DNA of 64,000 nt from Caballeronia sp. dw_276 (GCF_018449635.1 NZ_JAAVUV010000003.1:496001-560000), one strand, 5' to 3'; counted from the first letter of the stretch, positions 1 through 10,341 are shown. The notes: generated by a model from the sequence alone, not told the origin. A program made the numbers and translations.

Positions 1-95
1 TGTAACCGCGATGGCTAAACTGCAACGGAATATTGATGTAATTCGGCGTCGTCCATACGAGCACGGGCGCGCAAACGATAAACCTTAAAAACGCA
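1..95. other. window edge, no gene assigned
   Basis: This is the stretch downstream of minE, before its terminator. No complete gene is visible. One minus-strand frame stays open from about position 90 to the window edge and could be the 5' end of a gene running out of the window, but it has no convincing ATG or ribosome-binding site. Confidence 0.3.
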
Positions 96-126
96 AAAGC
101 CGGAATCGACCTACGATTCCGGCTTT
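96..126 (-). terminator. Rho-independent terminator of minCDE
   Basis: A perfect 13-bp inverted repeat (arms 96-108 and 114-126) encloses a 5-nt loop. Read on the minus strand it is followed by T-rich sequence (positions 95-87). It lies about 30 bp past the minE stop, so it should end the min operon transcript. Confidence 0.8.
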
Positions 127-156
127 CTCATCAGCTTTCGAGTTACACGAGTTACG

Positions 157-411
157 TCACGCCGATGGAATCTCGATCTTGACCTCGAGCACTTCGAGAT
201 CGTCCTGACGTTCCAGGCTCACACGAATATCGTCGCTTGAGATCTTCACATACTTGGAAATCACGGCAACGAGTTCTCGTTGCAACGCCGGCAGATAATC
301 AGCGGCCGGCTGGCCACCCGCGCGCTCGTGCGCGATGATCAACTGCAAGCGTTCCTTCGCGACCGAAGCGGACTTCTTTTTCTCGCCCAGCAAAAACGAA
401 AGAATCGACAT
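157..411 (-). CDS. minE: cell division topological specificity factor MinE
   Basis: MinE stimulates the MinD ATPase and drives the pole-to-pole Min oscillation that restricts FtsZ rings to mid-cell. The 84-residue length is normal for the family. The N-terminus ([13 protein letters not shown]) has the membrane-targeting start, and [11 protein letters not shown] at about residues 22-32 is the anti-MinCD segment. The C-terminal part forms the dimeric topological-specificity domain. The gene is last in the minus-strand operon minC-minD-minE, starting 9 nt after the minD stop, and is followed by a terminator. The family assignment is clear from sequence. Confidence 0.97.
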   Translation of the reverse strand: MSILSFLLGEKKKSASVAKERLQLIIAHERAGGQPAADYLPALQRELVAVISKYVKISSDDIRVSLERQDDLEVLEVKIEIPSA

Positions 412-420
412 TGCGTCCCC

Positions 421-1236
421 TTACTTGTTGCCGAAGATGCGTTGCAACAGACCTGGCTTCTGATAATCGGTAAAGCGCAGGGACTTTTCCTCGCCGAGAA
501 AGCGCGAAACGATGTCCTTGTATGCTTCAGCTACGTCAGTGCCATCGAGGTGCACGGCCGGCAAACCCTGGTTCGATGCATGCAGCACCGCTTCCGATTC
601 CGGAATCACGCCGATCAGATCGATGCGCAGGATTTCCTGGATGTCGGTGAGCGACAGCATCTCGCCTTCGCTCACGCGCTTCGGGTTGTAACGCGTGATC
701 AGCAAATGTTCCTTGACCGGCTCCTTGCCTTCTATAGCGCGCTTCGTCTTCGACGACAAAATGCCGAGGATTCGATCCGAGTCACGCACCGACGACACTT
801 CCGGATTGGTCACGATCAGCGCTTCGTCGGCGAAATGCATGGCGAGCAACGCGCCCGATTCAATCCCCGCCGGCGAGTCGCAGACAATGTATTCGAAGTC
901 CATCGCGATCAGGTCGTTGATGACCTTTTCCACGCCTTCCTGCGTCAGCGCGTCTTTATCGCGCGTCTGCGATGCCGGCAGGATGAACAAGTTCTCGCAC
1001 TTCTTGTCCTTGATCAGCGCCTGGTTCAGGTTCGCTTCGCCCTGGATCACGTTGATGAGGTCGTACACCACGCGGCGTTCGCAGCCCATGATGAGATCGA
1101 GATTGCGCAGGCCGACGTCGAAGTCGATCACGGCCGTCTTATGCCCGCGCAATGCGAGGGCCGATGCGAAGCTCGCGCTGGTGGTCGTCTTGCCGACGCC
1201 GCCCTTGCCCGAAGTCACCACAATGATTTTTGCCAT
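421..1236 (-). CDS. minD: septum site-determining ATPase MinD
   Basis: MinD is a membrane-cycling ATPase of the ParA/MinD superfamily. ATP-bound MinD sits on the inner membrane, recruits MinC to block FtsZ assembly, and is released by MinE. The deviant Walker A motif GKGGVGKTT is at residues 10-18 and the switch region CDSPAGIES is near residue 120. The last 12 residues (KPGLLQRIFGNK) form the amphipathic membrane-targeting helix. The length of 271 aa is typical. It lies between minC (96 bp upstream) and minE (9 nt downstream). Confidence 0.98.
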   Translation of the reverse strand: MAKIIVVTSGKGGVGKTTTSASFASALALRGHKTAVIDFDVGLRNLDLIMGCERRVVYDLINVIQGEANLNQALIKDKKCENLFILPASQTRDKDALTQEGVEKVINDLIAMDFEYIVCDSPAGIESGALLAMHFADEALIVTNPEVSSVRDSDRILGILSSKTKRAIEGKEPVKEHLLITRYNPKRVSEGEMLSLTDIQEILRIDLIGVIPESEAVLHASNQGLPAVHLDGTDVAEAYKDIVSRFLGEEKSLRFTDYQKPGLLQRIFGNK

Positions 1237-1332
1237 TCCTGTACCTTGTGTTCGTCAATTAAATCCGCTGGCGTTCTGTCCGAGAGCGCGCCGTCCCCAT
1301 CGGGCGCGCCTGGCTGATTCCTATCAGGCCAA

Positions 1333-2088
1333 TCAGGTCAGCCGCAGCGGTTCGATCATCAATTTTTCTTCGTCGAGCCAGATCTGCACCGGCTTGCCCA
1401 GGACGTCGGGGCCGAGCGGTGTTTCCGTCGTCCTGTAAATCCCGGCGATGGAAATCAGTTCCGGTTCAAGACACGTGCAGAAAATGCGCGCGTCGAGATT
1501 GCCGTGGACGCCCGCGAGCGCCCGGCCGCGCAACGGCGCATAAATATGAATGTTGCCTTCCGCGATCACTTCCGCGCCGTAGCTCACGAGCCCGAGCACG
1601 ACGAGATCGCCCTTCGCATACACCTGCTGCCCCGAACGCAACGGCCGGTCGATGATCGTGGTCTTCGGCACCGGCGCGCTCGGCGGCGGCGCTTGCGCCA
1701 CTGCAGCTTCGATCACGGCGACGGCCTCGGTGTTCTCGACGTTGGCATCGACCGATGGCTTGGGTGCGCCGCGCCGGTCGCGCGCTTCGAGCAGCGGCAA
1801 CGCGCCCTCAGCGGCCCAGGTCTGTTCCGGCAGCGCGACCACGCCGACAGGACGCATGCGCACGCTGTCGAGCAACGCCGCGAGCTCGCTCACCGATATA
1901 CGTTCGCCTGCGTCAAGCTTGCGCACGTCGATGGCGACGGTATCGTTGGCGAAAAACTCGGGAGTCGCTTCGAAGCGCCGCGTGAGTTCCGTGCGCAGCG
2001 CGTCGAGGTCGGTAGTCTTGACGACAAACAAAAGCGTGTCGACAGAGCCGCTGCGCAATTCGAAAAAGGGCGTTTTTTTGAGCGACAT
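1333..2088 (-). CDS. minC: septum formation inhibitor MinC
   Basis: MinC is the FtsZ-antagonising subunit of the Min system. The first ~105 residues are the FtsZ-inhibiting domain (starting [20 protein letters not shown]). A variable A/P-rich linker follows, and the last ~110 residues are the beta-helical MinD-binding domain with the [15 protein letters not shown] and [16 protein letters not shown] segments. I chose the ATG at 2088 because the protein then begins as MinC normally does. A longer frame to 2163 adds 25 residues that do not resemble the family. No strong Shine-Dalgarno is seen. It is the first gene of minCDE; the product is 251 aa. Confidence 0.95.
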   Translation of the reverse strand: MSLKKTPFFELRSGSVDTLLFVVKTTDLDALRTELTRRFEATPEFFANDTVAIDVRKLDAGERISVSELAALLDSVRMRPVGVVALPEQTWAAEGALPLLEARDRRGAPKPSVDANVENTEAVAVIEAAVAQAPPPSAPVPKTTIIDRPLRSGQQVYAKGDLVVLGLVSYGAEVIAEGNIHIYAPLRGRALAGVHGNLDARIFCTCLEPELISIAGIYRTTETPLGPDVLGKPVQIWLDEEKLMIEPLRLT

Positions 2089-2285
2089 AGGTAAAGCCAA
2101 AATTTTTGCGTATTTTACAGGCGTGAGCGCGGACAGCAGGAAAATTTCAGATTGCCGTCGCAATGTTGGCCGTCGTGAAGTTCAGCTGGAAAGAAAGAGG
2201 ACAGCGAAGAGGATACGAACGACGGGCCACGTTATCACGCATGGCCCCTCTTGTTGCGACGATTGCCGCAAACGCGCGCCGGAAG

Positions 2286-2807
2286 TTACGCGGCGTTATC
2301 GCTTACGCGGCGCACGAGCAGCGTTTCGAATTCCTCGGGATGCGCAGGAATGCGGCGCCGTTCGCCGGTCGGACCAAAGCCCAGGCGTTCGTAGAAGCGC
2401 ATGGCGTTGCGGTTGCCATCGGCGATCCACGCAAAGACGTCGTGCACGCGACGTTCCGCGAGCCATTGCGTAGCGGCGTTCACCAGTAGCTCGCCGCCTC
2501 GCAGATGCCGCACCGCCGGCGCCACCCACAACGCGTAGACGAAGGCGCGCGGTTCAGCCGCCTCTTCGATGAACGCGCCGACAAGACCCGCCGGATGGCC
2601 TTCCGTGTACAAGATAAACGATGCCGTGATGTCGGAGTTCGCGTGGCGATCCGCCGTTTCGTCGAAGCTTGCGACATCGGCGGACAAGGCTTCCTCCAGC
2701 GTCTCCCCGAACGCATACGGTGCTTCGCGCAACGAGGCCGTGCGAAGTTCGCGCAGGACAGCGCCTTGATGCGAGGCAATCCGGTGAACAGTTAGTGAAG
2801 GACTCAT
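2286..2807 (-). CDS. GNAT family N-acetyltransferase
   Basis: This 173-aa protein has the GNAT fold. A beta-strand (FVYALWVAPAVR) leads into an acetyl-CoA loop with R-x-x-R-G-G (RHLRGG), a slightly degenerate form of the usual Q/R-x-x-G-x-G/A. It is followed by the typical NRNAMRFYERLGFGPTGERR segment at about residues 131-150. The substrate cannot be told from sequence. It stands alone between minC and map on the minus strand. Three tandem 13-bp repeats lie 32-70 bp upstream of its start. Confidence 0.85.
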   Translation of the reverse strand: MSPSLTVHRIASHQGAVLRELRTASLREAPYAFGETLEEALSADVASFDETADRHANSDITASFILYTEGHPAGLVGAFIEEAAEPRAFVYALWVAPAVRHLRGGELLVNAATQWLAERRVHDVFAWIADGNRNAMRFYERLGFGPTGERRRIPAHPEEFETLLVRRVSDNAA

Positions 2808-2838
2808 GCGGGTGTTTTTCTCTCAAGCTTTCACAAGC

Positions 2839-2877
2839 TTCTTAAGCTGTCTTCTTAGGCTATGTTCTTAGGCTGTC
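2839..2877. repeat. three tandem 13-bp repeats upstream of the GNAT gene
   Basis: Units at 2839-2851, 2852-2864 and 2865-2877 follow the consensus TTCTTAGGCTGTC; the first two differ from it by one or two bases. Two copies of CAAGCTT (2824-2830 and 2834-2840) flank or touch the array. It lies in the 180-bp gap between map and the GNAT gene, where the GNAT promoter would be expected. Confidence 0.75.
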
Positions 2878-2987
2878 CTAGCCAGCTTAGTCTAATTCGT
2901 AGCTTCAACTGAACAGGCAAACGAGTCAAATCATTATTGCAGGCAACGTGCGAAGCCGCCCTAATGACGTTCCAGGCGAGTCCCGGC

Positions 2988-3770
2988 TCAGGGCGCCGCG
3001 TATTCGCCCGTGCCATCGGGCCAGGGTGTGAGCAGTTCGTAGCCATCATCCGTGACGACAACCATGTGTTCCCATTGCGCCGAAAGCGACCGGTCCTTCG
3101 TTGTTACCGTCCAGCCATCGCGTGATTGCTGCGTTGCAGCACGACCAGCGTTCACCATCGGTTCAATGGTGAAGACCAGTCCCGGTTTCAGGCGCAAACC
3201 CGCGCCGGGTTGTCCGTAGTGCAGGACTTGCGGATCTTCGTGATAGACCCGTCCGATTCCGTGTCCGCAATACTCCCGCACGATCGAATAACCTTCACGG
3301 TTCGCGACTGTCTGGATTGCATGACCCACGTCGCCCAGCGTTGCTCCCGGACGCACCGCGTGAATGCCGGCCAGCATGGCTTCGTACGTGGCATCACAAA
3401 GGCGCCTGGCTTCCCGGCTCGGCGTGCCTGCGTAATACATGCGGCTTGTATCGCCAAAATAGCCGTCCTTGATGATCGCGACGTCGATGTTGACGATATC
3501 GCCATCCTTCAATTCCCGCGCGCTCGGAATGCCGTGGCAGACCACGTGATTCACCGACGTGCAAATGGTCTTGGTAAAACCCATGTAGCCTACGTTCGCC
3601 GGAATCGCCTTCAGCTCATCGACAATGAAGCGGTTGCAAATCGCATCCAGTTCTTCGGTGGTGACGCCGGGCTTGACGTGCTCTCCGATCATCGCAAGGA
3701 CTTCTGCGGCGAGGCGTCCGGAGATTCGAAGCTTTTCGATGTCGGCGGGCGACTTGAGTGTGATGGCCAT
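2988..3770 (-). CDS. map: type I methionine aminopeptidase
   Basis: This enzyme removes the N-terminal methionine from nascent proteins. The 260-aa pita-bread fold protein carries all five metal ligands: D96 (VNIDV), D107 (FGDTS), H170 (YCGHGIGR), E203 (FTIEPM) and E234 (QWEHMV). The catalytic H79 is in VVCHGIPS. Length and motifs match bacterial type Ia enzymes. It stands alone, with no rpsB or glnD beside it, although map commonly sits beside rpsB in proteobacteria. It could therefore be a second map copy. Catalytic competence looks intact. Confidence 0.96.
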   Translation of the reverse strand: MAITLKSPADIEKLRISGRLAAEVLAMIGEHVKPGVTTEELDAICNRFIVDELKAIPANVGYMGFTKTICTSVNHVVCHGIPSARELKDGDIVNIDVAIIKDGYFGDTSRMYYAGTPSREARRLCDATYEAMLAGIHAVRPGATLGDVGHAIQTVANREGYSIVREYCGHGIGRVYHEDPQVLHYGQPGAGLRLKPGLVFTIEPMVNAGRAATQQSRDGWTVTTKDRSLSAQWEHMVVVTDDGYELLTPWPDGTGEYAAP

Positions 3771-4000
3771 GGAGCGTTGGTGTGTCGGCGCGCGTGTAAT
3801 TTCGATACGAAATCGATGTATCCGGCGCGCATTATTTCAGGATGCCGGCGATGATAGCATCGCGCGCTTTCCCGCTCTTTTTCCAATGGTTTCCGAGTCG
3901 CCAAGCAACCACGAAGCGCCGCGTCCGTTGTGATTCAGGCTTGCCTCTTCGAGCGGTTTACGCTCTATTCGCTCATTGTTTTGACTATCGTCTTTCGCTA

Positions 4001-4369
4001 ATGATCTCAAGTCGTGTCATTTCCTTTGCTCTTATCGGTCCGGTTTCAACCGCCATGTTTGCGGCGTTCGCCCTCACGGCGTGCAGTTCCACGAGTGGTC
4101 CCGAACTTCGTGCGTCGAACCCGCTGATATACGTGTCGTCGCGGCGCGCGCCTTCGGATGTCTTCAATTGCCTCGAAGACCGCCTGCCCTCCGTTTCAAC
4201 GTCAAAATCGGGTAACGCTTCGGAACTCGTGGTCGGACCGAACGCGTGGCTTGTGACCTTGACGCCGTCGCAATACGGATCGACCGTGAAAGTGCAGGAA
4301 TCGGATGGAGACTACGGCGGTTTACCGGAGCCTGAAATGCGCTTCGATATTGCTCGATGCACAACCTGA
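4001..4369 (+). CDS. small lipoprotein of unknown function
   Basis: This 122-aa protein starts with a lipoprotein signal peptide: a hydrophobic stretch at residues 6-26 and the lipobox LTAC, giving a lipidated Cys28. The mature part is polar and shows no domain I recognise; it has two more cysteines (in FNCLED and at the C-terminus, ARCTT). I chose the ATG at 4001 because it places the signal peptide at the N-terminus. The open frame extends upstream to 3842 but is not signal-like there. It converges on an outer-membrane protein gene and shares a bidirectional terminator with it. Confidence 0.7.
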   Translation: MISSRVISFALIGPVSTAMFAAFALTACSSTSGPELRASNPLIYVSSRRAPSDVFNCLEDRLPSVSTSKSGNASELVVGPNAWLVTLTPSQYGSTVKVQESDGDYGGLPEPEMRFDIARCTT

Positions 4370-4388
4370 TTTGTGCTGCGGATGTAAA

Positions 4389-4424
4389 AAAGCCCCGGTG
4401 AATTTTGTAATTCACCGGGGCTTT
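4389..4424. terminator. bidirectional Rho-independent terminator
   Basis: A perfect 14-bp stem (4389-4402 with 4411-4424) encloses an 8-nt loop, with A-runs on the left and T-runs on the right. It lies between the convergent genes at 4001-4369 (plus) and 4441-4935 (minus) and can serve both. Confidence 0.9.
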
Positions 4425-4440
4425 CAATTTTCAGCTGGCT

Positions 4441-4935
4441 TTAAAAGAAATAATGCACGCCCAGCGTGACGCTGTTGTTGTGGCGCGTAGTGCCATCATG
4501 CTTGCTTTGATCAGCCGTCCATTCCAGCGCAAGGCTCGCCTGCTTGATAAATTTGTATTCGACACCCAGGCCCGTATGGAAACGGACGTTCGGCCAGCTC
4601 CCCGTTGCACCCAGACGCACGTAAGGCATTACCGTATTAAACGGCAGACCGAGTTTTGCATCGATACCAGCGTCTTTATACGTGGTCGACGAATTATGAA
4701 AATCCGCGAAGGCTTCCGCACCAATAACAAAACTGCTGACGTCGAAGTTATATCCGGCTGTAAGGCCGAGGAACGTCGATGCGTGAGATCCGACGTTGAC
4801 AACGCCTGAAGCGTCGGACCAGTTCTCACCCACTTTCAGGCCTGCGTACGGGCCGGAGAACTCACTCGCTTGTGCTGCAGACAGGCCGGTCAAAGTAATA
4901 ACCAGCGCGGCAAAAATTCTTTTGAAGTTGAACAT
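4441..4935 (-). CDS. outer-membrane beta-barrel protein
   Basis: This 164-aa predicted outer-membrane protein has a signal peptide (FKRIFAALVITLTGLSAAQA) followed by GPYAGLKVGENWSDASG, a start typical of small eight-strand barrels. It has alternating hydrophobic strands and a C-terminal aromatic end (LGVHYFF), the usual signal for the BAM complex. The ATG at 4935 is chosen because it places the signal peptide first; a frame open to 4998 adds an unlikely 21 residues. No ligand or enzyme motif is visible. It is related in form to OmpA-like or OmpW-like small porins, but I cannot name a family. Confidence 0.75.
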   Translation of the reverse strand: MFNFKRIFAALVITLTGLSAAQASEFSGPYAGLKVGENWSDASGVVNVGSHASTFLGLTAGYNFDVSSFVIGAEAFADFHNSSTTYKDAGIDAKLGLPFNTVMPYVRLGATGSWPNVRFHTGLGVEYKFIKQASLALEWTADQSKHDGTTRHNNSVTLGVHYFF

Positions 4936-5066
4936 GACATGAATACATAACGTTGAATCGAAAAGCAAAATTAATTGCCGCGTTCGTTGCACGGTCAAGC
5001 GAATGCTAAATTTCCAGGCGCTTGCGGCGTGAATTGCGCAACGAATCGAAAGATTAAATTGCAGGC
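4936..5066. other. AT-rich intergenic stretch
   Basis: Together with 5067-5359 this forms a stretch of over 400 bp with noticeably lower GC than the surroundings. For example, 5221-5280 has 19 G or C out of 60. No gene can be firmly assigned in this part. It probably holds the promoter of the minus-strand barrel protein gene. Confidence 0.5.
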
Positions 5067-5363
5067 ATGCGGGAGACCCATAAGAGCGGTCTTAATTGGA
5101 TTTTTGAGGTTATTATTTATAGGGCAGTCAAATGCGCGAGCGCCCGCAGCGTGGGGCGTCGCACTATTCTGTCGCTTCTGGACAACGGTATCTCGATCGA
5201 AATCGTTAGCTTATCCCGATTTAATAGATTGAATAAACGGGTAATTCGAACGCTTTCAAGAAATAAACTGCTCAATCGTATTTCAAAACGCGAAATTTTT
5301 ATCGTGAAAGAGAGCGCCGTTTTCTGTGCTGCGAGCAGATTTCTCAAGTGGAATAACGCATGA
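5067..5363 (+). CDS. possible small protein, weakly LuxR/GerE-like helix-turn-helix
   Basis: This 98-codon frame lies in the AT-rich patch. Its stop overlaps the ATG of the next gene (ATGA at 5360-5363), as in translationally coupled genes. The middle part (ILSLLDNGISIE, then LNKRVIRTLSRNKLL) weakly recalls the C-terminal DNA-binding helices of LuxR/RcsB-type regulators, but the match is loose and no receiver domain precedes it. The start has no good ribosome-binding site. It may be a remnant of a regulator or a chance frame. Confidence 0.3.
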   Translation: MRETHKSGLNWIFEVIIYRAVKCASARSVGRRTILSLLDNGISIEIVSLSRFNRLNKRVIRTLSRNKLLNRISKREIFIVKESAVFCAASRFLKWNNA

Positions 5364-5728
5364 ATCAGCCTGTTTTCAGAATCCGCCGAAGCCTGATGTC
5401 CACCGTCGTCGTTGCCAACTCGCTGTGCTTTTTGTCAGTCGTCAAGGCTGCTGATCCCGCTGCACGACCGCCGGATGACCCGGTATCACTGTCGATAACG
5501 CCCAAGTACACGTACCGCCCACCATCGATCATGGGAACGTCACCCGAGCCTGCCGAACCGAAGCCCGCGTCAGGCGTTGACGAATGGGCCAATCGCCAGA
5601 CGCCGCCGCTCGAGAAACCGGACAACTGGGCTTGCCGGACGTCGAATAATTTGACCCGGAGTTCGATCGGCAAAAATCCGGACGGAAAGACGATCTCCGA
5701 TATCCAAGGCCTGCTGCCCAAATGCTGA
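5360..5728 (+). CDS. hypothetical periplasmic protein
   Basis: This 122-aa protein has a predicted signal peptide (MNQPVFRIRRSLMSTVVVAN and onward, likely cleaved after SVVKA near residue 30). The mature part is rich in proline and polar residues, with two cysteines (NWACRTS and the C-terminal LLPKC) that could form a disulphide. No known domain was recognised. It is followed by a strong terminator. Function is unknown. Confidence 0.55.
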   Translation: MNQPVFRIRRSLMSTVVVANSLCFLSVVKAADPAARPPDDPVSLSITPKYTYRPPSIMGTSPEPAEPKPASGVDEWANRQTPPLEKPDNWACRTSNNLTRSSIGKNPDGKTISDIQGLLPKC

Positions 5729-5740
5729 CCGTACAAAGCA

Positions 5741-5774
5741 AAACCCCCGCTGATCTTGCGATCAGCGGGGGTTT
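5741..5774. terminator. bidirectional Rho-independent terminator
   Basis: A perfect 15-bp stem (5741-5755 with 5760-5774) has a TTGC loop and is followed by more T residues on the plus strand. It lies between the plus-strand gene ending at 5728 and the minus-strand tRNA-Ser, so it can terminate both transcripts. Confidence 0.9.
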
Positions 5775-5781
5775 TTGAATT

Positions 5782-5871
5782 TGGCGGAAAGGGTGAGATT
5801 CGAACTCACGGTACCCCTAAAGGTACACTGGATTTCGAGTCCAGCGCATTCGACCACTCTGCCACCTTTCC
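5782..5871 (-). tRNA. tRNA-Ser, anticodon CGA
   Basis: On the minus strand the sequence folds into a class II tRNA. The 7-bp acceptor stem GGAAAGG/CCTTTCC is followed by discriminator G and an encoded CCA. The anticodon stem CTGGA/TCCAG holds the loop CTCGAAA (anticodon CGA, reading UCG). A long variable arm and the TTCGAATC T-loop follow. The body spans 5785-5871 and CCA takes 5782-5784. It lies just downstream of serS on the same strand. Confidence 0.97.
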
Positions 5872-6003
5872 AGATACTGCAAACCGCACCACGCATGTTG
5901 CGGCTCTCGCTGAACGGGTCGATGTCCAGCGAGAGAAAGATTATAGACGACTCCAAACTGATTTCCAAGCCCCTTTTCGTGAGCTTGTTACAACAGGGCC
6001 GCA

Positions 6004-7419
<1,416 letters not shown>

Positions 7420-7439
7420 TTATAGGAGACGGGCGACGC

Positions 7440-8750
7440 TTATTTCTCGTCCTTGTGATCGCGCCGCCATTGGGCATCGAGCTGCGCAAGACGCGCCATC
7501 TTTTCACCGATCTTGCCCTCGAGCCCGCGCGGCGTCGGCTCGTACCAGTGCGGGTCGCGCATGCCATCGGGCAAATAGGTTTCGCCGGCCGCGTAGGCGT
7601 CGGGTTCATCGTGCGCGTATCTGTATTCGTGCCCGTATCCAAGCTCCTTCATCAGCTTGGTCGGCGCGTTGCGCAAATGAACCGGCACGCCTCGCGACTG
7701 ATCCTTGCCGACAAACCGCCGCGCCTCGTTATAGGCCATGTAGCCGGCGTTCGACTTCGGCGCGACCGCGAGGTAGATCAGCGCCTGAGCCAGCGCAAGT
7801 TCGCCTTCCGGCGTTCCCAGGCGTTCGTAGGTTTCAGCGGCATCGAGCGCGATACGCCCCGCGCGCGGATCGGCGAGACCGATATCCTCCCAGGCCATCC
7901 GGACGATTCGCCGCGCGAGATAACGCGGATCGGCGCCGCCATCGAGCATTCTGCAAAACCAGTAGAGCGTGGCGTCCGGATTGCTGCCGCGCACCGATTT
8001 GTGCAGCGCGCTGATCTGGTCGTAGAACGCGTCACCGCCTTTGTCGAAACGACGCAGGTTTTCGGTGAGCGCACTGCCGAGCAATTCACCGTCGATATGC
8101 GTCGACTTCTGTTGCGCGGCGGCCCGAGCCACGATTTCCAGGTTGTTGAGCAGCTTGCGGCCGTCGCCGTCGGCGGAACCGATAAGCGCGGCGCGCGCGT
8201 CATCGGAGAAAGTCAGGCCGCCCAGTTCGCCCTGCGCGCGTTCCAGCAATTCGTCGAGCTCGCTCTCGTCCAGGCTCTTCAATACATACACCGCAGCCCG
8301 CGACAACAACGCGCTGTTCACCTCGAACGATGGATTCTCCGTCGTCGCGCCCACGAACACGAACAACCCGGACTCCACGTGCGGCAAGAACGCGTCCTGC
8401 TGGCTTTTGTTGAACCGATGCACTTCATCGACGAAAACCAGCGTCTGATGCCCGTTCGCCCGATGAATCTGCGCCAGTTCCACGGCTTCGCGAATGTCCT
8501 TTACGCCCGACAACACCGCCGACAACGAGATGAATTCCGCATGAAACGCCGCAGCCATCAGGCGCGCGAGCGTGGTCTTGCCGACGCCCGGCGGCCCCCA
8601 GAGAATCATGGAATGCGCTTCGCCGGATTCGAACGCAACGCGCAGCGGCTTGTTGGGGCCGAGAAGGTGTTTCTGGCCGATCACCTCGTCGATGGTACGA
8701 GGACGCAGACGCTCGGCGAGGGGAACATTGGCACGGTTTTCTTCGAACAT
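7440..8750 (-). CDS. rarA: replication-associated recombination AAA+ ATPase RarA (MgsA)
   Basis: RarA is a tetrameric clamp-loader-like ATPase that acts at stalled replication forks. Walker A (GPPGVGKT) is at residues 52-59, Walker B ([10 protein letters not shown]) at about 104-113 and sensor 1 ([10 protein letters not shown]) near 130. The C-terminal half is the MgsA tetramerisation domain ([24 protein letters not shown] and following). The ATG at 8750 gives the standard start [17 protein letters not shown] and 436 aa; the longer open frame to 9002 is not family-like. It lies upstream of serS in the same direction. Confidence 0.96.
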   Translation of the reverse strand: MFEENRANVPLAERLRPRTIDEVIGQKHLLGPNKPLRVAFESGEAHSMILWGPPGVGKTTLARLMAAAFHAEFISLSAVLSGVKDIREAVELAQIHRANGHQTLVFVDEVHRFNKSQQDAFLPHVESGLFVFVGATTENPSFEVNSALLSRAAVYVLKSLDESELDELLERAQGELGGLTFSDDARAALIGSADGDGRKLLNNLEIVARAAAQQKSTHIDGELLGSALTENLRRFDKGGDAFYDQISALHKSVRGSNPDATLYWFCRMLDGGADPRYLARRIVRMAWEDIGLADPRAGRIALDAAETYERLGTPEGELALAQALIYLAVAPKSNAGYMAYNEARRFVGKDQSRGVPVHLRNAPTKLMKELGYGHEYRYAHDEPDAYAAGETYLPDGMRDPHWYEPTPRGLEGKIGEKMARLAQLDAQWRRDHKDEK

Positions 8751-8964
8751 GGCGCGATGAGGGGTTCCAAATGTGTCTGGACAACGGCGAAGACAGCGAT
8801 AATCGAGCACTTTTCGAGACGAATGCCCGCGCTGCTTCAAAATGCTGCGATGGTCGATTATGACAGTTGCCGCTTCGGGGGATTGCCCGGGCGATCGCCT
8901 CGGCGATTGCACCGGCAAAACCGCGCACGAGCCGGCCAACATCTGCAAGTAAGGACGAAACCGA

Positions 8965-10296
8965 ATGGCACAAGACAGCACCACCGACACGGCCACCTCC
9001 ACCTACGCGCCTTTGCTGCCGGTTCCCGCCGCGCGCCGCGCGTTTGGGACGTCGGACGCATTCGCGTTGTGGTTTTCGCTTGGCATCGGCTTGCTGGTGG
9101 CGCAGGCGGGCGCCCTGCTCGTGCCCGGCATGTCGTTGCCGCATGCGCTTGCGGCTATCGCAATCGGCACGGTGATCGGCGTGTTGTTGCTCGCGCTCGC
9201 CGGCGTGGCCGGCACGGATACCGGGCTCGCGGCCATGTCGTCGTTGCGTCCGACGCTCGGACTTCGCGGCGCGTCCGTCCCCGCCGTGCTCAACGCGGTG
9301 CAACTGGTCGGGTGGGGATCGTTCGAAATCATCGTGATGCGCGATTCCGCCGATGCCCTCGCCAAACAATCCTTCGGTTTTTCGATGCCGCTCATCTGGA
9401 CGCTGATCTTCGGCGTGCTGGCAACGGTCCTGGCGATCACCGGACCGCTGTCCTTCGTGCGGCGTTTCCTGCGCACGTGGGGCATGTGGCTGTTGCTCGG
9501 CGGCGCGGGATGGCTGACGTGGAACCTGCTGTCGAAACAGGACATCGGCGCGTTGATGAACCGGCCCGGAACCGGCGAGATGCCGTTCGGCGCGGGTATC
9601 GATCTGGTTGTAGCCATGCCGCTTTCATGGCTGCCGCTGATCGCCGATTACACGCGCTTTGGCCGCAGCGCGGGCGGCACGTTTCGCGGCACGCTGTTCG
9701 GTTACGGCATCGCGAATATCTGGTTCTATGCGCTCGGCGCGTTCTACGGCCTGGCTGCGGGCGGTGGCGACGCACTGTTGACCGTGGCGTTTGCGCAAGC
9801 CGCGGGCGGGATTGCGCTGCTGCTGATTCTGATCGATGAAATCGACAACGCCTTCGCCGATATCCATTCCGCCGCCGTCTCGACCGGCACCTTCTGGGCG
9901 AAAGCGAGCGTGCCGTTGTTATCGGCGGCGTTTGGCGGGTTGTGCACGTTGATCGCGCTGCTGGTGCAGATGGGCAAATACCAGAACTTCCTGCTGCTGA
10001 TCGGCTCGGTCTTCGCTCCGCTTTTCGGCGTGGTGCTCGCGGATCATTTCATCGTGCGCAAACGCCGCGTGGTGGTGGCCGCGCTCACCGACGCCCAAGG
10101 CCCGTACGCGTTCTCGGGCGGATGGCATGTCAGCGGGTTTGTTGCCTGGGCGCTCGGGATCGCGGCATATCACGCAATCAATCAATGGATGCCGAATCTT
10201 GGCGCGACGCTGCCGGCGCTCGCGATTGGCGCGCTGGCCTATCTGGCGTTGGTGATGGGCGCGGGACGGCGGGAAGAAAACCGGTCGTCGGCCTGA
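8965..10296 (+). CDS. cytX: NCS1-family permease, probably CytX-type pyrimidine transporter
   Basis: This 443-aa inner-membrane protein has about 12 hydrophobic segments and the NCS1 (cytosine/purine/thiamine-precursor) permease pattern. MPLSWLPLIADYTRFGRS, at about residues 217-234, resembles CytX, the putative hydroxymethylpyrimidine transporter, more than CodB. No TPP-riboswitch core was recognised in the 214-bp upstream gap, so a thiamine link is not supported by regulation. The start has AAGGA about 10 nt upstream. It lies on the opposite strand between lolA and rarA. The substrate (HMP, cytosine or another base) is uncertain. Confidence 0.8.
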   Translation: MAQDSTTDTATSTYAPLLPVPAARRAFGTSDAFALWFSLGIGLLVAQAGALLVPGMSLPHALAAIAIGTVIGVLLLALAGVAGTDTGLAAMSSLRPTLGLRGASVPAVLNAVQLVGWGSFEIIVMRDSADALAKQSFGFSMPLIWTLIFGVLATVLAITGPLSFVRRFLRTWGMWLLLGGAGWLTWNLLSKQDIGALMNRPGTGEMPFGAGIDLVVAMPLSWLPLIADYTRFGRSAGGTFRGTLFGYGIANIWFYALGAFYGLAAGGGDALLTVAFAQAAGGIALLLILIDEIDNAFADIHSAAVSTGTFWAKASVPLLSAAFGGLCTLIALLVQMGKYQNFLLLIGSVFAPLFGVVLADHFIVRKRRVVVAALTDAQGPYAFSGGWHVSGFVAWALGIAAYHAINQWMPNLGATLPALAIGALAYLALVMGAGRREENRSSA

Positions 10297-10341
10297 TGGC
10301 AGAAAGCGAGGCGCTCGCCGCCTCGCTTATCGGAACGCCTA

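Noticed and set aside
1..95. Minus-strand open frame running to the window edge
   Set aside because: About 30 codons only, no ATG and no ribosome-binding site. A gene start cannot be shown without the next sequence.
8751..8964. Possible TPP riboswitch before the CytX-like permease
   Set aside because: None of the conserved TPP (THI-box) core motifs could be found in the gap, so a thiamine riboswitch is not supported.
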